Source: Planotetraspora phitsanulokensis
Lineage (GTDB): Bacteria > Actinomycetota > Actinomycetes > Streptosporangiales > Streptosporangiaceae
DNA: 64,000 nucleotides
Reading direction: 5' to 3'
NCBI RefSeq assembly: GCF_016863295.1
Contig: NZ_BOOP01000008.1
Location: forward strand, 186,001-250,000
The translations under genes were made by a program, and so were the position numbers. Of the stretch, positions 26,573-35,639 are shown piece after piece (the stretch's first letter is position 1; the number at the start of each line of letters is the position of its first letter). The notes beneath the pieces are model-generated. The model was not told where the DNA came from. It saw only the letters and a program-made list of their open reading frames with translations, and did no database searches.

Positions 26573-27943
26573 TCATCCGTACATGCCGGGAGTGGTCGCG
26601 GTGCCGTCGTTGACCGCGTGCAGGGCGCCCTTCTCGTCGCGCCACAGGCGCCAGCCGTCCTGGCCGCCGGTGAACCACGCGGGCGGCGCCGAGGACGAGG
26701 AGGTCCGCTTGCCGGTGGCCAGGTCGAACTCGCAGAGGGCGGCGATCGCGTAGAACCCCGGCGTCACACCCGGAAGGGGCAGCGGGCGGGGATCGGTGGC
26801 GCAGAACGACCATCCGGTCGTGCCCTTCACCGGGCTCGCCTCACCCGACTTCAGGTCGAAGGCCGAGCCGGCCGCGTCGTGCTTGAGGAAGCCGAGCTTG
26901 TCCATGGACGGCGGGAACGCGAGCCACCAGCCGGAGCCGGGCACCTGCGTCGGCGTGATCTGCCCCAGCACACGTCCCGTCTCCCCGTCGAGCCGGGCGA
27001 AGCCGCCGTACTGGCCCTGCTCGTCCACCGGCCTGACCACGGGTGCGAACGCCGGATTGCCGCTGGGATAGACACGGACCACCGAGGGCCGCATCCAGTC
27101 GACGACGCCGTCGTCCAGACGCACGGAGAACAGGCCGAACGTCGAGGTCTGCTTGGTCCGGGGGTTGGTGTACGGCGCGACGTAGCCGACGAGCTTGTCG
27201 CCGGTCGCGCCGAACGACCAGCCGCCGGACAGGTCGACTCCCTCACCGAGGGCCTGCTCGATCGGGAGTTGCCAGACGACCTTGCCCGTCTTCAGCGAGT
27301 GCGCCTCCAGCACGGGGTGGGAGGCGAGCCGCAACAGCACGACGTTGGTCGCGTCCGACCACTCGACCTCGGCGATGCCGGGGAGTTGCCACTGGGTCCT
27401 GCCGGTCTGCGGATCAAGGACCACAACCCGTGCCGTCTTCAGTGAGGTGTTCTCCGACAGGCAGACGTACGGCCCGCAGCGCTGCGGGCCGAAGGTCGAC
27501 TCGATGGGGCGGGCCCACTTCTGCTTTCCGGTTTTGGCGTCCCTGGCCACCACGGTCGCCTTGATCCGGGTGGTCTTGGGGGCGGTGCCCGCGGGGTCGA
27601 CGGCCACGACGACGGCCTGGCCCCGGCCGATCTCCACCGTCGCCGGCGCCTGAACGCCCATGCCGGGCAGGCGGCCGGCCATGGTCGCCGGCGCGGCCCA
27701 GAGCTTCTTCCCCGTGGCCAGGTCGAGGGCGACGGTCTCGAGGGCTCCGTTGGTCCGCATCGAGGTGGTCGCCGCCACGCCCGCCCCCGTGGTGGCGCGG
27801 CTGACGGCGTTGATCTGGACGTTGGACCAGGCCTTCGCCGGGCCTTCGGCGGTGTCGCCACTGGAACAGGAGGTCAGGGCCCCGCCGGCCAGGAGGGTGG
27901 CTGCAGCGAGGGCAAGAGGAGATTTCACGTGAGGCCGGGTCAT
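26573..27943 (-). CDS. PQQ-like beta-propeller lipoprotein
   Basis: A 456-residue exported lipoprotein. The signal peptide ends in the lipobox LTSC near residue 26. The rest is a beta-propeller of PQQ/quinoprotein-like blades, visible as repeated DLATGKKLW, DAKTGKQKW, DPQTGRTQW and LKTGKVVW units with Trp at blade ends. No PQQ-binding catalytic residues or heme motif are evident, so it is more likely a scaffold or binding protein, as in BamB-like proteins. The ATG at 27943 has GGAG upstream; the open frame extends further but lacks a signal peptide there. Confidence 0.82.
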   Translation of the reverse strand: MTRPHVKSPLALAAATLLAGGALTSCSSGDTAEGPAKAWSNVQINAVSRATTGAGVAATTSMRTNGALETVALDLATGKKLWAAPATMAGRLPGMGVQAPATVEIGRGQAVVVAVDPAGTAPKTTRIKATVVARDAKTGKQKWARPIESTFGPQRCGPYVCLSENTSLKTARVVVLDPQTGRTQWQLPGIAEVEWSDATNVVLLRLASHPVLEAHSLKTGKVVWQLPIEQALGEGVDLSGGWSFGATGDKLVGYVAPYTNPRTKQTSTFGLFSVRLDDGVVDWMRPSVVRVYPSGNPAFAPVVRPVDEQGQYGGFARLDGETGRVLGQITPTQVPGSGWWLAFPPSMDKLGFLKHDAAGSAFDLKSGEASPVKGTTGWSFCATDPRPLPLPGVTPGFYAIAALCEFDLATGKRTSSSSAPPAWFTGGQDGWRLWRDEKGALHAVNDGTATTPGMYG

Positions 27944-27990
27944 GTCACTCCTACAGGGGGTGATGGCCTGGCCGCGCGGGGTAACCGACT

Positions 27991-28986
27991 CTAGCCGCTC
28001 GTCATCGGCCCAGGTTTCCGGCGAAGCAGTGCGGCCCATCGTCCGTGGGGGCCGACCGCCCGGCCGGCCACATGGGTCGCGGTGACCTCGGTGCCGGGTT
28101 CCTCCACGGCCATTGCCGCCAGAAGGTATTGCGATCCTTCGACGCGGATGGGTTCTGGCCCGGGCCACAACCCCAACGCGGCGCATGCAGACGGTAGCAC
28201 TGCGTACGCGGCTTGTGAGTAACCTCGGGCAGATGGATGAAAACGATCTGGTCCGAACATCTCTGCCGGGTTGGTCTCGAATTCCGGTCCGAGCAGGTCC
28301 GCGAAGGCCACCGTCCTGCCGCCGGCCTCGACGACGGCGACCGTCTGGGCGGCCGCGAGCTGCCGCGACCACCGGCGGGTGACCCACCGGAGCGGCTGTG
28401 CGATGGGCCGGACGGTCCCCAGGTCGGGGCAGGTGCCCACGACGACCTCCGCGCCGGCGTCGCTGAGGCGGCGCACCGCCTTCTGCAGGTGCCGTACGGC
28501 ACGGGCCGGGAGGGTGGCGGTGGTGACGTCGTTGGCGCCGACGAAGACGATCGCGATCTCGGGCCGCGTCTCGAGCGCCCGGTCGACCTGGACGCCCAGA
28601 TCGGCCGACGCCGCGCCCGACAGCCCGAGGACGCTCAGCCGTACCGGCCGCTCGGCGACGGCGGCGATGCCGCGCGCGATGATTACGGCCGGGGTGTCGG
28701 CGGGATCGGTCATGCCGAGGCCGACCGACGTCGAGTCCCCGAGGACGGCCATCCGGATGGGCTCGCCGGGGTAGGTGCCGCCGTAGAGCCCGTCGGACTC
28801 GGGCCCGTTGAGGCCGTGCGGCTGCCCGACGATACGGCGGGCCACCGCGGCCTCGGCGATGAGCAGGCCGTAGGTGATCGCTCCCAGCGCCGTCAGGCCG
28901 CCTCCGCCCAGCGCGGCGGCCGTGGCGATGCGTCGCGCGGTTCGCGCCGCGCCGGTCGTCCAGATCACCCGCTCACCCCACGTCAC
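27991..28986 (-). CDS. SGNH/GDSL-family hydrolase
   Basis: A 331-residue esterase-like protein. Block I is MAVLGDSTSVGLGM with the catalytic Ser (about residue 84), block III is IVFVGANDVTTAT, and block V is DRFHPSARGYSQAA with the catalytic His. An N-terminal hydrophobic stretch (about 22-45) may be a signal anchor. It corresponds to Rv1075c by position, next to cbs and divergent from it. It probably cleaves an ester on the cell surface. Confidence 0.87.
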   Translation of the reverse strand: MTWGERVIWTTGAARTARRIATAAALGGGGLTALGAITYGLLIAEAAVARRIVGQPHGLNGPESDGLYGGTYPGEPIRMAVLGDSTSVGLGMTDPADTPAVIIARGIAAVAERPVRLSVLGLSGAASADLGVQVDRALETRPEIAIVFVGANDVTTATLPARAVRHLQKAVRRLSDAGAEVVVGTCPDLGTVRPIAQPLRWVTRRWSRQLAAAQTVAVVEAGGRTVAFADLLGPEFETNPAEMFGPDRFHPSARGYSQAAYAVLPSACAALGLWPGPEPIRVEGSQYLLAAMAVEEPGTEVTATHVAGRAVGPHGRWAALLRRKPGPMTSG

Positions 28987-29090
28987 GGTACGGTTTGGAA
29001 TTGAAAACTAGCCGAATCCCGGCCACCCCCTCGGGACCCCGGCTCCTGGCAAGCTGACAAAGCTTCGGTAAAACCAAGGCGGTCATAGCG

Positions 29091-30461
29091 GTGCGGGTAC
29101 ACGACTCGCTGGTCGAGCTGATGGGGAACACCCCTCTCGTCCGGTTGCGCAAGGTGACGGCAGGAGCGCCGGCACAGGTCCTGGCCAAGGTGGAGTATTT
29201 CAACCCCGGCGGCTCGGTGAAGGACCGGATCGCCGTGCGGATGATCGAGGCCGCCGAACGGAGCGGCGCGCTCAAACCCGGCGGCACGATCGTGGAGCCC
29301 ACCTCGGGCAACACCGGCGTCGGGCTGGCCATCGTGGCCCAGGAAAGGGGATACCGCTGCCTGTTCGTCTGCCCGGACAAGGTGGCCCAGGACAAGATCG
29401 CCGTGCTCAGGGCGTACGGCGCGGAGGTCGTGGTGTGCCCGACCGCCGTCTCTCCCGACCACCCGGACTCCTACTACTCGGTGTCCGACCGGCTGGCCCG
29501 TGAGACGCCGAACGCGTGGAAGCCCGACCAGTACTCGAACCCGGAGAACCCGGCGAGCCACTACCACTCGACCGGCCCGGAGATCTGGGAGCAGACCGAG
29601 GGGAGGATCACCCACTTCGTCGCGGGAGTGGGCACCGGCGGGACGATCAGCGGGACCGGGAAGTACCTCAAGGAGGTCTCCGGCGGCCGCGTCAAGATCA
29701 TCGGCGCCGACCCCGAGGGCTCGGTGTACTCCGGCGGCAGCGGCCGTCCGTACCTGGTCGAGGGCGTCGGCGAGGACATCTGGCCGATCACCTACGACAC
29801 CACGATCTGCGACGAGGTCATCGCGGTCTCGGACAAGGACTCGTTCAACATGACCCGCCGGCTCGCCCGCGAGGAGGCCCTGCTCGTCGGGGGTTCGTGC
29901 GGCATGGCCGTGGTCGCGGCCATCAAGGTGGCCCGGTCGGCGGGACCGGACGACGTGGTCGTCGTGCTGCTGCCCGACGGCGGCCGCGGCTACCTGTCTA
30001 AGATCTTCAACGACGAGTGGATGGCCGACTACGGGTTCCTCACGACGCCGAGCGAGGAGGGCCTGGTGGCCGACGTCCTCGGCAGGAAGACCGCGGGCCT
30101 GCCCGAGTTCGTGCACGTCCACCCGCACGAGACGGTCGGCACGGCGATCTCCATCATGCGCGAGTACAACGTGTCGCAGCTCCCGGTCATGAAGGAGGAG
30201 CCGCCGGTCATGGCGGCCGAGGTCGTGGGCTCGATCGTCGAGCGCGACCTGCTGGAGGGCCTGTACCGCGGCAAGGTGCGCTCCGAGGACCCGATCGAGG
30301 GACACATGTCGGCGGCCCTGCCCATGATCGGTTCGGGCGAGTCGGTGGCCCGCGCTGTCGAGGCCCTCGAGAAGGCCGACGCCGCGGTGGTCCTCGGCGA
30401 CGGCAAGCCCGTCGGGCTGCTCACCCGGCAGGATCTCCTGGCGTTCCTGGCCGGGCGGTAG
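29091..30461 (+). CDS. cbs: Cystathionine beta-synthase
   Basis: A 456-residue PLP enzyme that condenses serine with homocysteine in reverse transsulfuration. The N-terminal catalytic part has LMGNTPLVRLRKV, the PLP lysine in GGSVKDRIAVRM (about residue 44), PTSGNTGVGLAIVAQERGY and the phosphate loop GVGTGGTISGTGKYL. Two CBS domains fill residues 335-456 and may bind an adenosyl regulator. The start is a GTG. metB follows 25 bases later, so serine-to-cysteine flow is encoded as a unit. Confidence 0.94.
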   Translation: MRVHDSLVELMGNTPLVRLRKVTAGAPAQVLAKVEYFNPGGSVKDRIAVRMIEAAERSGALKPGGTIVEPTSGNTGVGLAIVAQERGYRCLFVCPDKVAQDKIAVLRAYGAEVVVCPTAVSPDHPDSYYSVSDRLARETPNAWKPDQYSNPENPASHYHSTGPEIWEQTEGRITHFVAGVGTGGTISGTGKYLKEVSGGRVKIIGADPEGSVYSGGSGRPYLVEGVGEDIWPITYDTTICDEVIAVSDKDSFNMTRRLAREEALLVGGSCGMAVVAAIKVARSAGPDDVVVVLLPDGGRGYLSKIFNDEWMADYGFLTTPSEEGLVADVLGRKTAGLPEFVHVHPHETVGTAISIMREYNVSQLPVMKEEPPVMAAEVVGSIVERDLLEGLYRGKVRSEDPIEGHMSAALPMIGSGESVARAVEALEKADAAVVLGDGKPVGLLTRQDLLAFLAGR

Positions 30462-30486
30462 CCGGGCAGCGACTACGCTCGACGGC

Positions 30487-31626
30487 ATGAACGAAGGCTT
30501 CGAGACTCTGGCCGTCCACGCAGGCCAGGAGGCTGATCCGTACACAGGTGCGGTCGTGCCGCCGATCTACGCCGTGTCCACCTACAAGCAGGACGGCGTC
30601 GGCGGGTTGCGGGCCGGCTACGAGTACAGCCGGTCCGCGAACCCGACCAGGACCGCGCTTGAGGAAGCGCTCGCCGCCGTCGAGGGGGGCGCACGGGCTC
30701 TGGCGTTCGCCTCGGGCCTGGCCGCCGAGGACACGCTGATCCGGACGATCTGCGAGCCCGGCGATCACGTGCTGATCCCCGATGACGCGTACGGCGGCAC
30801 CTACCGGCTCTTCTCCAAGGTCCTGTCGCGGTGGGGGCTGAGCTTCGACCCGGTGCCGCTGAGTGACCTGGACGCCGTCCGCGCCGCCGTGCGGCCGCAG
30901 ACCAAGGCGATCTGGGTGGAGACGCCCACCAACCCGCTGCTCGGCATCGCCGACATCTCGGCGCTGGCGCAGATCGCCCACGAGTCGGGCGCGGTGCTGC
31001 TGGTGGACAACACCTTCGCCTCGCCGTACCTGCAGCAACCGCTGGCGCTCGGCGCGGACGTGGTGGTCCACTCGACCACCAAGTACGTCGGCGGCCACTC
31101 GGACGTCGTCGGCGGGGCCCTCATCGCCCGTTCCGCTGAGGTCGGGGAGCGGCTCGCCTTCCACCAGAACGCGATCGGAGGGGTGGCCGGGCCGTTCGAC
31201 GCGTGGCTGACCCTCCGGGGTCTCAAGACGCTCGGCGTCCGGATGGACCGGCACTGCGACAACGCCGAGCGCGTGGTCGACCTGCTGCTGTCGCACCGCA
31301 AGGTCACCGAGGTGCTCTACCCCGGCCTTCCCGGGCACCCGGGACACGAGATCGCGGCCAAGCAGATGCGGCGGTTCGGCGGGATGGTCTCCTTCCGGGT
31401 GGCCGGCGGCGAGGAGGAGGCCGTCGAGATCTGCGGCCGCACCCGGCTGTTCACCCTCGGAGAGTCGCTCGGCGGGGTCGAGTCGCTGATCGAGCACCCC
31501 GGCCGGATGACGCACGCCTCGGCGGCGGGCTCGCCGCTCGAGGTTCCCAGCGACCTGATCCGGCTGTCGGTCGGCATCGAGACGGTCGACGACCTCCTCG
31601 CCGACCTGACGGAGGCGCTTTCCTGA
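30487..31626 (+). CDS. metB: Cystathionine gamma-synthase/lyase
   Basis: A 379-residue Cys/Met-metabolism PLP enzyme. The PLP lysine is K199 in VVHSTTKYVGGHSD. PPIYAVSTYKQ, YEYSRSANPTRTALEEALA and ETPTNPLLGI are family motifs. The C-terminus carries SLGGVESLIEHPGRMTHAS. Sequence alone does not separate gamma-synthase from gamma-lyase; following cbs, a lyase completing reverse transsulfuration to cysteine is as likely as the annotated synthase. Confidence 0.92.
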   Translation: MNEGFETLAVHAGQEADPYTGAVVPPIYAVSTYKQDGVGGLRAGYEYSRSANPTRTALEEALAAVEGGARALAFASGLAAEDTLIRTICEPGDHVLIPDDAYGGTYRLFSKVLSRWGLSFDPVPLSDLDAVRAAVRPQTKAIWVETPTNPLLGIADISALAQIAHESGAVLLVDNTFASPYLQQPLALGADVVVHSTTKYVGGHSDVVGGALIARSAEVGERLAFHQNAIGGVAGPFDAWLTLRGLKTLGVRMDRHCDNAERVVDLLLSHRKVTEVLYPGLPGHPGHEIAAKQMRRFGGMVSFRVAGGEEEAVEICGRTRLFTLGESLGGVESLIEHPGRMTHASAAGSPLEVPSDLIRLSVGIETVDDLLADLTEALS

Positions 31627-31650
31627 CGAGTGCGGCGGCCCGGTCCCCGA

Positions 31651-32880
31651 TCAGCACGCCACCGCCGTCTCGGCGTCGGCGGGCCTCGCGGGCCGGGCCA
31701 GCCACCTCTCGCTGATCAGGGCCGCGAGCGCCACGGACGTCAGGAGGGCGCCGGTGAGCGCCACGCTGCGCGTCCCTACCCCGTCGATCAGGACTCCCCC
31801 GAGCAGCGAGCCGGAGGCGATCCCGACGTTGAAGGCCGAACTGATGCCCGCGGAGGCGATATCGGTGCTGCCCGGGGCCACCTGGAGAGTGCGGTTCTGG
31901 ATGGCCGTCGCCAGTGCGCTGAACGACAGGCCGGTCAGGCACAGTGCCACGGCGGCAGGCGGCCGGGCGGTGCCCAGGGCGTACAGGCCGAACAGGGCGC
32001 CGGTGATCACTATGAGCGGCACGATCAGCGCGGCCCGCGGGCGCCGGTCGAGATATGCCCCGACCACGATCGTGCCGACGACTCCGGCGACGCCTGAGGC
32101 GAACAGCAGCGAGCCCAGTGCCTGCGGGGCGAATCCGCTGACCTCCTCCAGATACGGCGTGATGTAGGTGTAGGCCGTCAGGAACCCGGTGACGCCGATC
32201 ACCGTGGCGGTGACGAGGAGCGCGTATCTCCTGGCGTCCGGCGCCGTGCCGCGGGGCGGCTCGGCGTTCGCGGCGGTGACGGAGGGCAGCAGCGCGATCA
32301 GCGCGGCACAGGTGGCCAGGGCCAGGACGGCCGTCACGACGAACGAGACCCGCCATCCCGCCTGCTGGCCGAGCCAGGTCCCGGCGGGGACGCCCAAGAC
32401 GGGGGCGATGGAGTTGCCGATCGCGAGGCGGGCGACCACACGTCCCTGCTCTCGCGGAGGGAACAGCGCGATCGCGGTCGTGGCGACGACCGACCAGAAG
32501 AGCGCCTGCGTGAGGGCGGTCAGCAGGCGGGCCGCCAGCAGCACCGGATAGCTCGGCGCGACGGCGGTGAGCAGGGTGCCGACGGTGAGCGTGCCGAGGG
32601 TCACGGCGAGGAGTGTTCGCCGCGGAACTCGCAACGCGAGCCGGGTGAGCGGGATCGAGGCCAGGACGACGACGGCGGCGTAGCCCGTGACGATCAGGCC
32701 CATCTCCGACGGTGTCCGGTGGAGGTCGGCCGCCATCACTGTGAGCAGGCCGATCGGGAGAAGCTCGACGGTGATGTAGGTGAAAGTGGCGACACCCAGG
32801 GCCACCAGCGCCCAGATCGCCCGGTTCCGGGTCGTCGGCGCGTGGTCCGGGGTCACGCTCGCCGCCTTTCTGTCGTGCAC
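31651..32880 (-). CDS. MFS transporter (DHA1 drug:proton antiporter type)
   Basis: A 409-residue membrane protein with twelve predicted helices. The first helix region has TYITVELLPIGLLTVMAADL, typical of the AraJ/sugar-efflux/DHA1 class. The loop motif between helices 2 and 3 is TRLALRVPRRTLLAVT. The substrate is unknown. It converges with metB and is followed by a small membrane-protein gene on the same strand to its left end upstream. Confidence 0.88.
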   Translation of the reverse strand: MHDRKAASVTPDHAPTTRNRAIWALVALGVATFTYITVELLPIGLLTVMAADLHRTPSEMGLIVTGYAAVVVLASIPLTRLALRVPRRTLLAVTLGTLTVGTLLTAVAPSYPVLLAARLLTALTQALFWSVVATTAIALFPPREQGRVVARLAIGNSIAPVLGVPAGTWLGQQAGWRVSFVVTAVLALATCAALIALLPSVTAANAEPPRGTAPDARRYALLVTATVIGVTGFLTAYTYITPYLEEVSGFAPQALGSLLFASGVAGVVGTIVVGAYLDRRPRAALIVPLIVITGALFGLYALGTARPPAAVALCLTGLSFSALATAIQNRTLQVAPGSTDIASAGISSAFNVGIASGSLLGGVLIDGVGTRSVALTGALLTSVALAALISERWLARPARPADAETAVAC

Positions 32881-32895
32881 GTGAGCGGACGGCCG

Positions 32896-33327
32896 TCAGG
32901 GATTGAAGAAGACCATCAGGAAGAGGATCACGAGCCAGATCAGGGCGGTGAGGCCGGAGAGGGCGGCGATCCGCCCGGTCTGCACCTTGGCGTCATCCGC
33001 CGTGCTCTCCGTGGACAGCGCCTGCATGGCCGACCGCTGGTCGCGATCGATGATCACCAGCAGCACCGCGGCCACGATGAACAACGTCATCGAGACCGAC
33101 AGGTACGGCTTGGCCAGGGCGCTGCGCCCCAGCGCGAGTCCGAAGACGAATACGCCGAGCGTCAGGAGCCCGAAGAGCCGGGTGGACCGGTTGAGGTACT
33201 TCAGGACGTTGACGTCGCGGGCCCGGATGTAGCGGGGCGTCACGCTCGTCACCGCCGTCAGCGGGCCGATCGCGAAGATGGCGAAACCTATGTGCAGCCA
33301 CAGCAGCAGCTTGTCGGGAAACGACAT
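32896..33327 (-). CDS. Small four-helix membrane protein (DUF2269-like)
   Basis: A 143-residue membrane protein with helices at about 8-28, 50-68, 75-93 and 120-141. LLLWLHIGFAIFAIGPLTAV and the following RYIRARDVNVLKYLNRSTRL resemble DUF2269-type membrane proteins, but I am not sure of the family. It lies 15 bases upstream of the transporter in the same direction and could be co-transcribed with it. Confidence 0.68.
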   Translation of the reverse strand: MSFPDKLLLWLHIGFAIFAIGPLTAVTSVTPRYIRARDVNVLKYLNRSTRLFGLLTLGVFVFGLALGRSALAKPYLSVSMTLFIVAAVLLVIIDRDQRSAMQALSTESTADDAKVQTGRIAALSGLTALIWLVILFLMVFFNP

Positions 33328-33379
33328 GTCGCTGAGGCTATCGCCTGGATGATCGGATGGGGAGGAGGCGGCGAGGCGA

Positions 33380-33472
33380 TCATTTGCGGCTGCGGGGACG
33401 GCCGTGGACGCACATCTCGTACATCACGCCCGTGACGATCATCAGGACGACCAGGCCTACGGCGGCGAACAT
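33380..33472 (-). CDS. 30-residue single-pass membrane peptide
   Basis: A short open frame encoding a 30-residue protein: MFAAVGLVVLMIVTGVMYEM then a basic tail with CVHGRPRSRK. It has one hydrophobic helix and a positive cytoplasmic end. The ribosome site GGGGAGGG lies about 5 bases before the ATG and is among the strongest in the window, which is why I believe it is real. It sits between two other small membrane-protein genes on the same strand. No family is recognised. Confidence 0.55.
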   Translation of the reverse strand: MFAAVGLVVLMIVTGVMYEMCVHGRPRSRK

Positions 33473-33555
33473 CTTGCCCTCCCCTCTGTGTGGATTAAGG
33501 AATATCGTCCGGCGATCGCAGCCGGATCGGCAACGGATTATCGGAGGACCCCGTC

Positions 33556-33804
33556 TCATACTCTGTCGGCATGGATTCGGCGGCAGGCCTCGCAGGAATG
33601 GCTCGGATTGGTCACGTAGTGACATGCGCTGTGGTCGATCGACAGTCCGAGAACCCGGCGCGTGCCCGCGGTGATCAGGCCGGGGGCCTGATCGGTGATG
33701 GACTTGCGACGGTCCTCGATGTGAATGCCGACCACGAGGACGCCGAGGACTCCGGCGACCATGCCGACGATGACCAGTGCCAACACGATGACCATTGGTG
33801 TCAT
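33556..33804 (-). CDS. Small membrane protein with C-terminal Cys/His motif
   Basis: An 82-residue protein with an N-terminal membrane helix (MVIVLALVIVGMVAGVLGVL) and a cytoplasmic part. The tail reads DHSACHYVTNPSHSCEACRR, a His/Cys pattern (HxxCH and CxxC) suited to a metal site. I chose the ATG at 33804, preceded by AGAAGGTGG; longer forms starting at 33837 or 33996 lack ribosome sites. No family is recognised. It is the first of three small membrane genes running leftwards. Confidence 0.5.
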   Translation of the reverse strand: MTPMVIVLALVIVGMVAGVLGVLVVGIHIEDRRKSITDQAPGLITAGTRRVLGLSIDHSACHYVTNPSHSCEACRRIHADRV

Positions 33805-33951
33805 GCCCACCTTCTTGTCTGATTCGCGGAAACTCATCCATGGCGTTATCGCCTGGTCTGCGAGCGCCCTAACGATCAGCGATAGGAAGCGATCCAGAAA
33901 GTGATCATCGTTGGTGTCGTGCTTCTTGTCGCACCGATGACCCTGATGATG

Positions 33952-33965
33952 CTCATTGGTATGAG
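33952..33965. promoter_or_regulatory. Small palindrome in the divergent region before the GntR gene
   Basis: CTCATTGGTATGAG has 5-base arms around TGGT, within the 269-base gap (33805-34073) between the small membrane genes and the GntR gene. This gap is relatively AT-rich and also holds TATATA near 34019. It may contain the operator of the GntR protein, but the support is weak. Confidence 0.3.
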
Positions 33966-34073
33966 AGGGATTGGGGGCCATTCCACTCATTGGCATGGGT
34001 TCATCAATATGGGAACCTATATATCCGCGTTGTCGTCACGTGGGGCGTTGTTGGAGCGGAAGGGCCGGATCGA

Positions 34074-34883
34074 ATGGTGGAACCGCTCTACCGCAGGGTC
34101 GCCCACGACCTCCGCGAGCGGATCAGCAAGGGGGAATGGGGGCCGGGGATCCAACTCCCCTCGGAGCCGGAATTGGAGAAGCGGTACGGCTATCTCGCGG
34201 ACCGGACGGGGCAGGACACTCGGCTCTCCCGTAACACCGTCCGCCTCGCCTTGGCCGCTCTCGCCAACGAGGGTCTGATCGAGGCACGGCAGGGGAGAGG
34301 GACGTTCGTCCGGGAGCGGACCTCGTTCACCGTGCTCGCCTCCTCCGAGGAGGGCGGCTCGGGGGAGAGGGACCTGGACGCGTTCGTCGCGGCGGTGACC
34401 GAGTCCGGGCGCCGCCCGCAGCAGGTCGACCTGCGCACGGAGTTCCGTACCGCCTCGGCGGAGGTCGCGGAGCGGCTCCAGATCGACGAGGGCGACGAAG
34501 TCGTCGTGCGGGGGCTGAAACGCCTGATCGACGGGAAACCCTGGTCCATCCAGAACTCGTTCTATCCCGGCGCCATCGCGCAGGGCACCCTGCTCATGTC
34601 TCCGCGGAACATCGAGCACGGCACGATCGCGGAGCTCGGACGCCACGGGCATGTGCAGGTCGGATACCGGGACGAGGTCGTCTGCCGCATGCCCAGACTG
34701 GAGGAGGCGGCCTTCCTCGGAGTCGGGGCCGGAATACCGGTGCTCGAGATGTTCCGCACCGCGTATTCGGCCGAGCAGCCCATCCGGCTCACCATCAACG
34801 TGTACGCGGGAGACAGCACCCAGCTCGCCTATGAGATCGGCAATGTGGATGCTCGAGAGGGAGAGGGCATACCGGACGCCTGA
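34074..34883 (+). CDS. GntR-family (HutC subfamily) regulator with an insertion in the HTH
   Basis: A 269-residue regulator with an N-terminal GntR winged helix (residues 1-85) and a C-terminal UTRA ligand domain. The start MVEPLYRRVAHDLRERI at 34074 has GGAAGGG upstream. In the DNA-binding domain, the usual path from ELEKRYG straight to SRNTVRLAL is interrupted by about 11 extra residues (YLADRTGQDTR). The UTRA domain includes VVRGLKRLIDGKPWSIQNSF and ends with IRLTINVYAGD. UTRA domains bind small sugars or organic acids. The target genes are not evident. Confidence 0.88.
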   Translation: MVEPLYRRVAHDLRERISKGEWGPGIQLPSEPELEKRYGYLADRTGQDTRLSRNTVRLALAALANEGLIEARQGRGTFVRERTSFTVLASSEEGGSGERDLDAFVAAVTESGRRPQQVDLRTEFRTASAEVAERLQIDEGDEVVVRGLKRLIDGKPWSIQNSFYPGAIAQGTLLMSPRNIEHGTIAELGRHGHVQVGYRDEVVCRMPRLEEAAFLGVGAGIPVLEMFRTAYSAEQPIRLTINVYAGDSTQLAYEIGNVDAREGEGIPDA

Positions 34884-34899
34884 TCATGGAGTGCGGCAT

Positions 34900-35529
34900 G
34901 TGTCCATGAGCGCCCGCCTTGCCCGTCCGGGGGACCTGACCGCCATCGTCGGCCTGCGCCGGCATCTGGCCGACTGGCTCGCTCTGCAGGGGAGCAACCA
35001 GTGGCAGAGGGCGTGGCCCGACGAACACGGGCAGATCCGTCGTATCGAGGAGGCGATCGATGATCGTGCGACCTGGGTGGTCTGCGAGGGCGACCGGGTG
35101 ATGGCCACCGTCACCTTCTTCGATTACGACGTCGGGCGTCTATGGGCGGAGATGGGCGGCGGCCGCGAGCCGGCCCTGTACATCCATCGCATGATGGTGC
35201 ACCGGGACTACGCGGGGCTCGGCGTCGGTGCGGACATTCTGGAGGCCGCCCACCTGTACGCGGCCTACCGGGGGCTGGCATGGCTGCGGCTCGACGCCTG
35301 GGCCACGAACGTCAAGCTCCACCGGTATTACGGGCGGCACCACTTCGTCCTCGTGGGGCACGTCCCCGACAGCGTTCTGGAGCGGCCGGACATGACGGGT
35401 TTCCCGTCCTCGGCGCTCTTCCAGCGACGGGTTCGCGCCGTGCCGGGGGAACAGGAGAAAGATTTGCCGTCAGCAGGCGCCGGAGGTGTTCTCCGCAGGG
35501 GAATCCTTCCAGCACGATCTCGGGGGTGA
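34900..35529 (+). CDS. GNAT-family N-acetyltransferase
   Basis: A 209-residue acetyltransferase. The acetyl-CoA-binding segment is LYIHRMMVHRDYAGLGVGAD and the fold continues through WLRLDAWATNVKLHRYYGRH. The GTG at 34900 has GGAG 8 bases upstream; an ATG at 34906 is also possible. It directly follows the GntR gene (16-base gap), so it may be in its operon. The last 40 residues after FQRRVRAV look unlike the family and could reflect a shifted C-terminus. Confidence 0.8.
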   Translation: MSMSARLARPGDLTAIVGLRRHLADWLALQGSNQWQRAWPDEHGQIRRIEEAIDDRATWVVCEGDRVMATVTFFDYDVGRLWAEMGGGREPALYIHRMMVHRDYAGLGVGADILEAAHLYAAYRGLAWLRLDAWATNVKLHRYYGRHHFVLVGHVPDSVLERPDMTGFPSSALFQRRVRAVPGEQEKDLPSAGAGGVLRRGILPARSRG

Positions 35530-35639
35530 CCAGTGAAAGGTTCCCGTAATCGTGAGCGGCGTCCCCTAGGATGCCGATGTCCGGTGTCTGATTGCGCATG
35601 CGGGCCAGGGTGCCCGCAGTCATGGCAAAGGTGCCACAT

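Noticed and set aside
28987-29090. A SAM or SAH riboswitch before cbs/metB
   Set aside because: The 104-base gap shows no matching stems or conserved motif.
35312-35623. A 103-codon minus-strand frame overlapping the GNAT gene end, starting MTAGTLARMRNQTPDIGILG
   Set aside because: Its first part looks protein-like, but no ribosome site and no recognised family are present, and it is antisense to the acetyltransferase. It could explain the odd C-terminus of that protein if it is a gene remnant, but I cannot support it.
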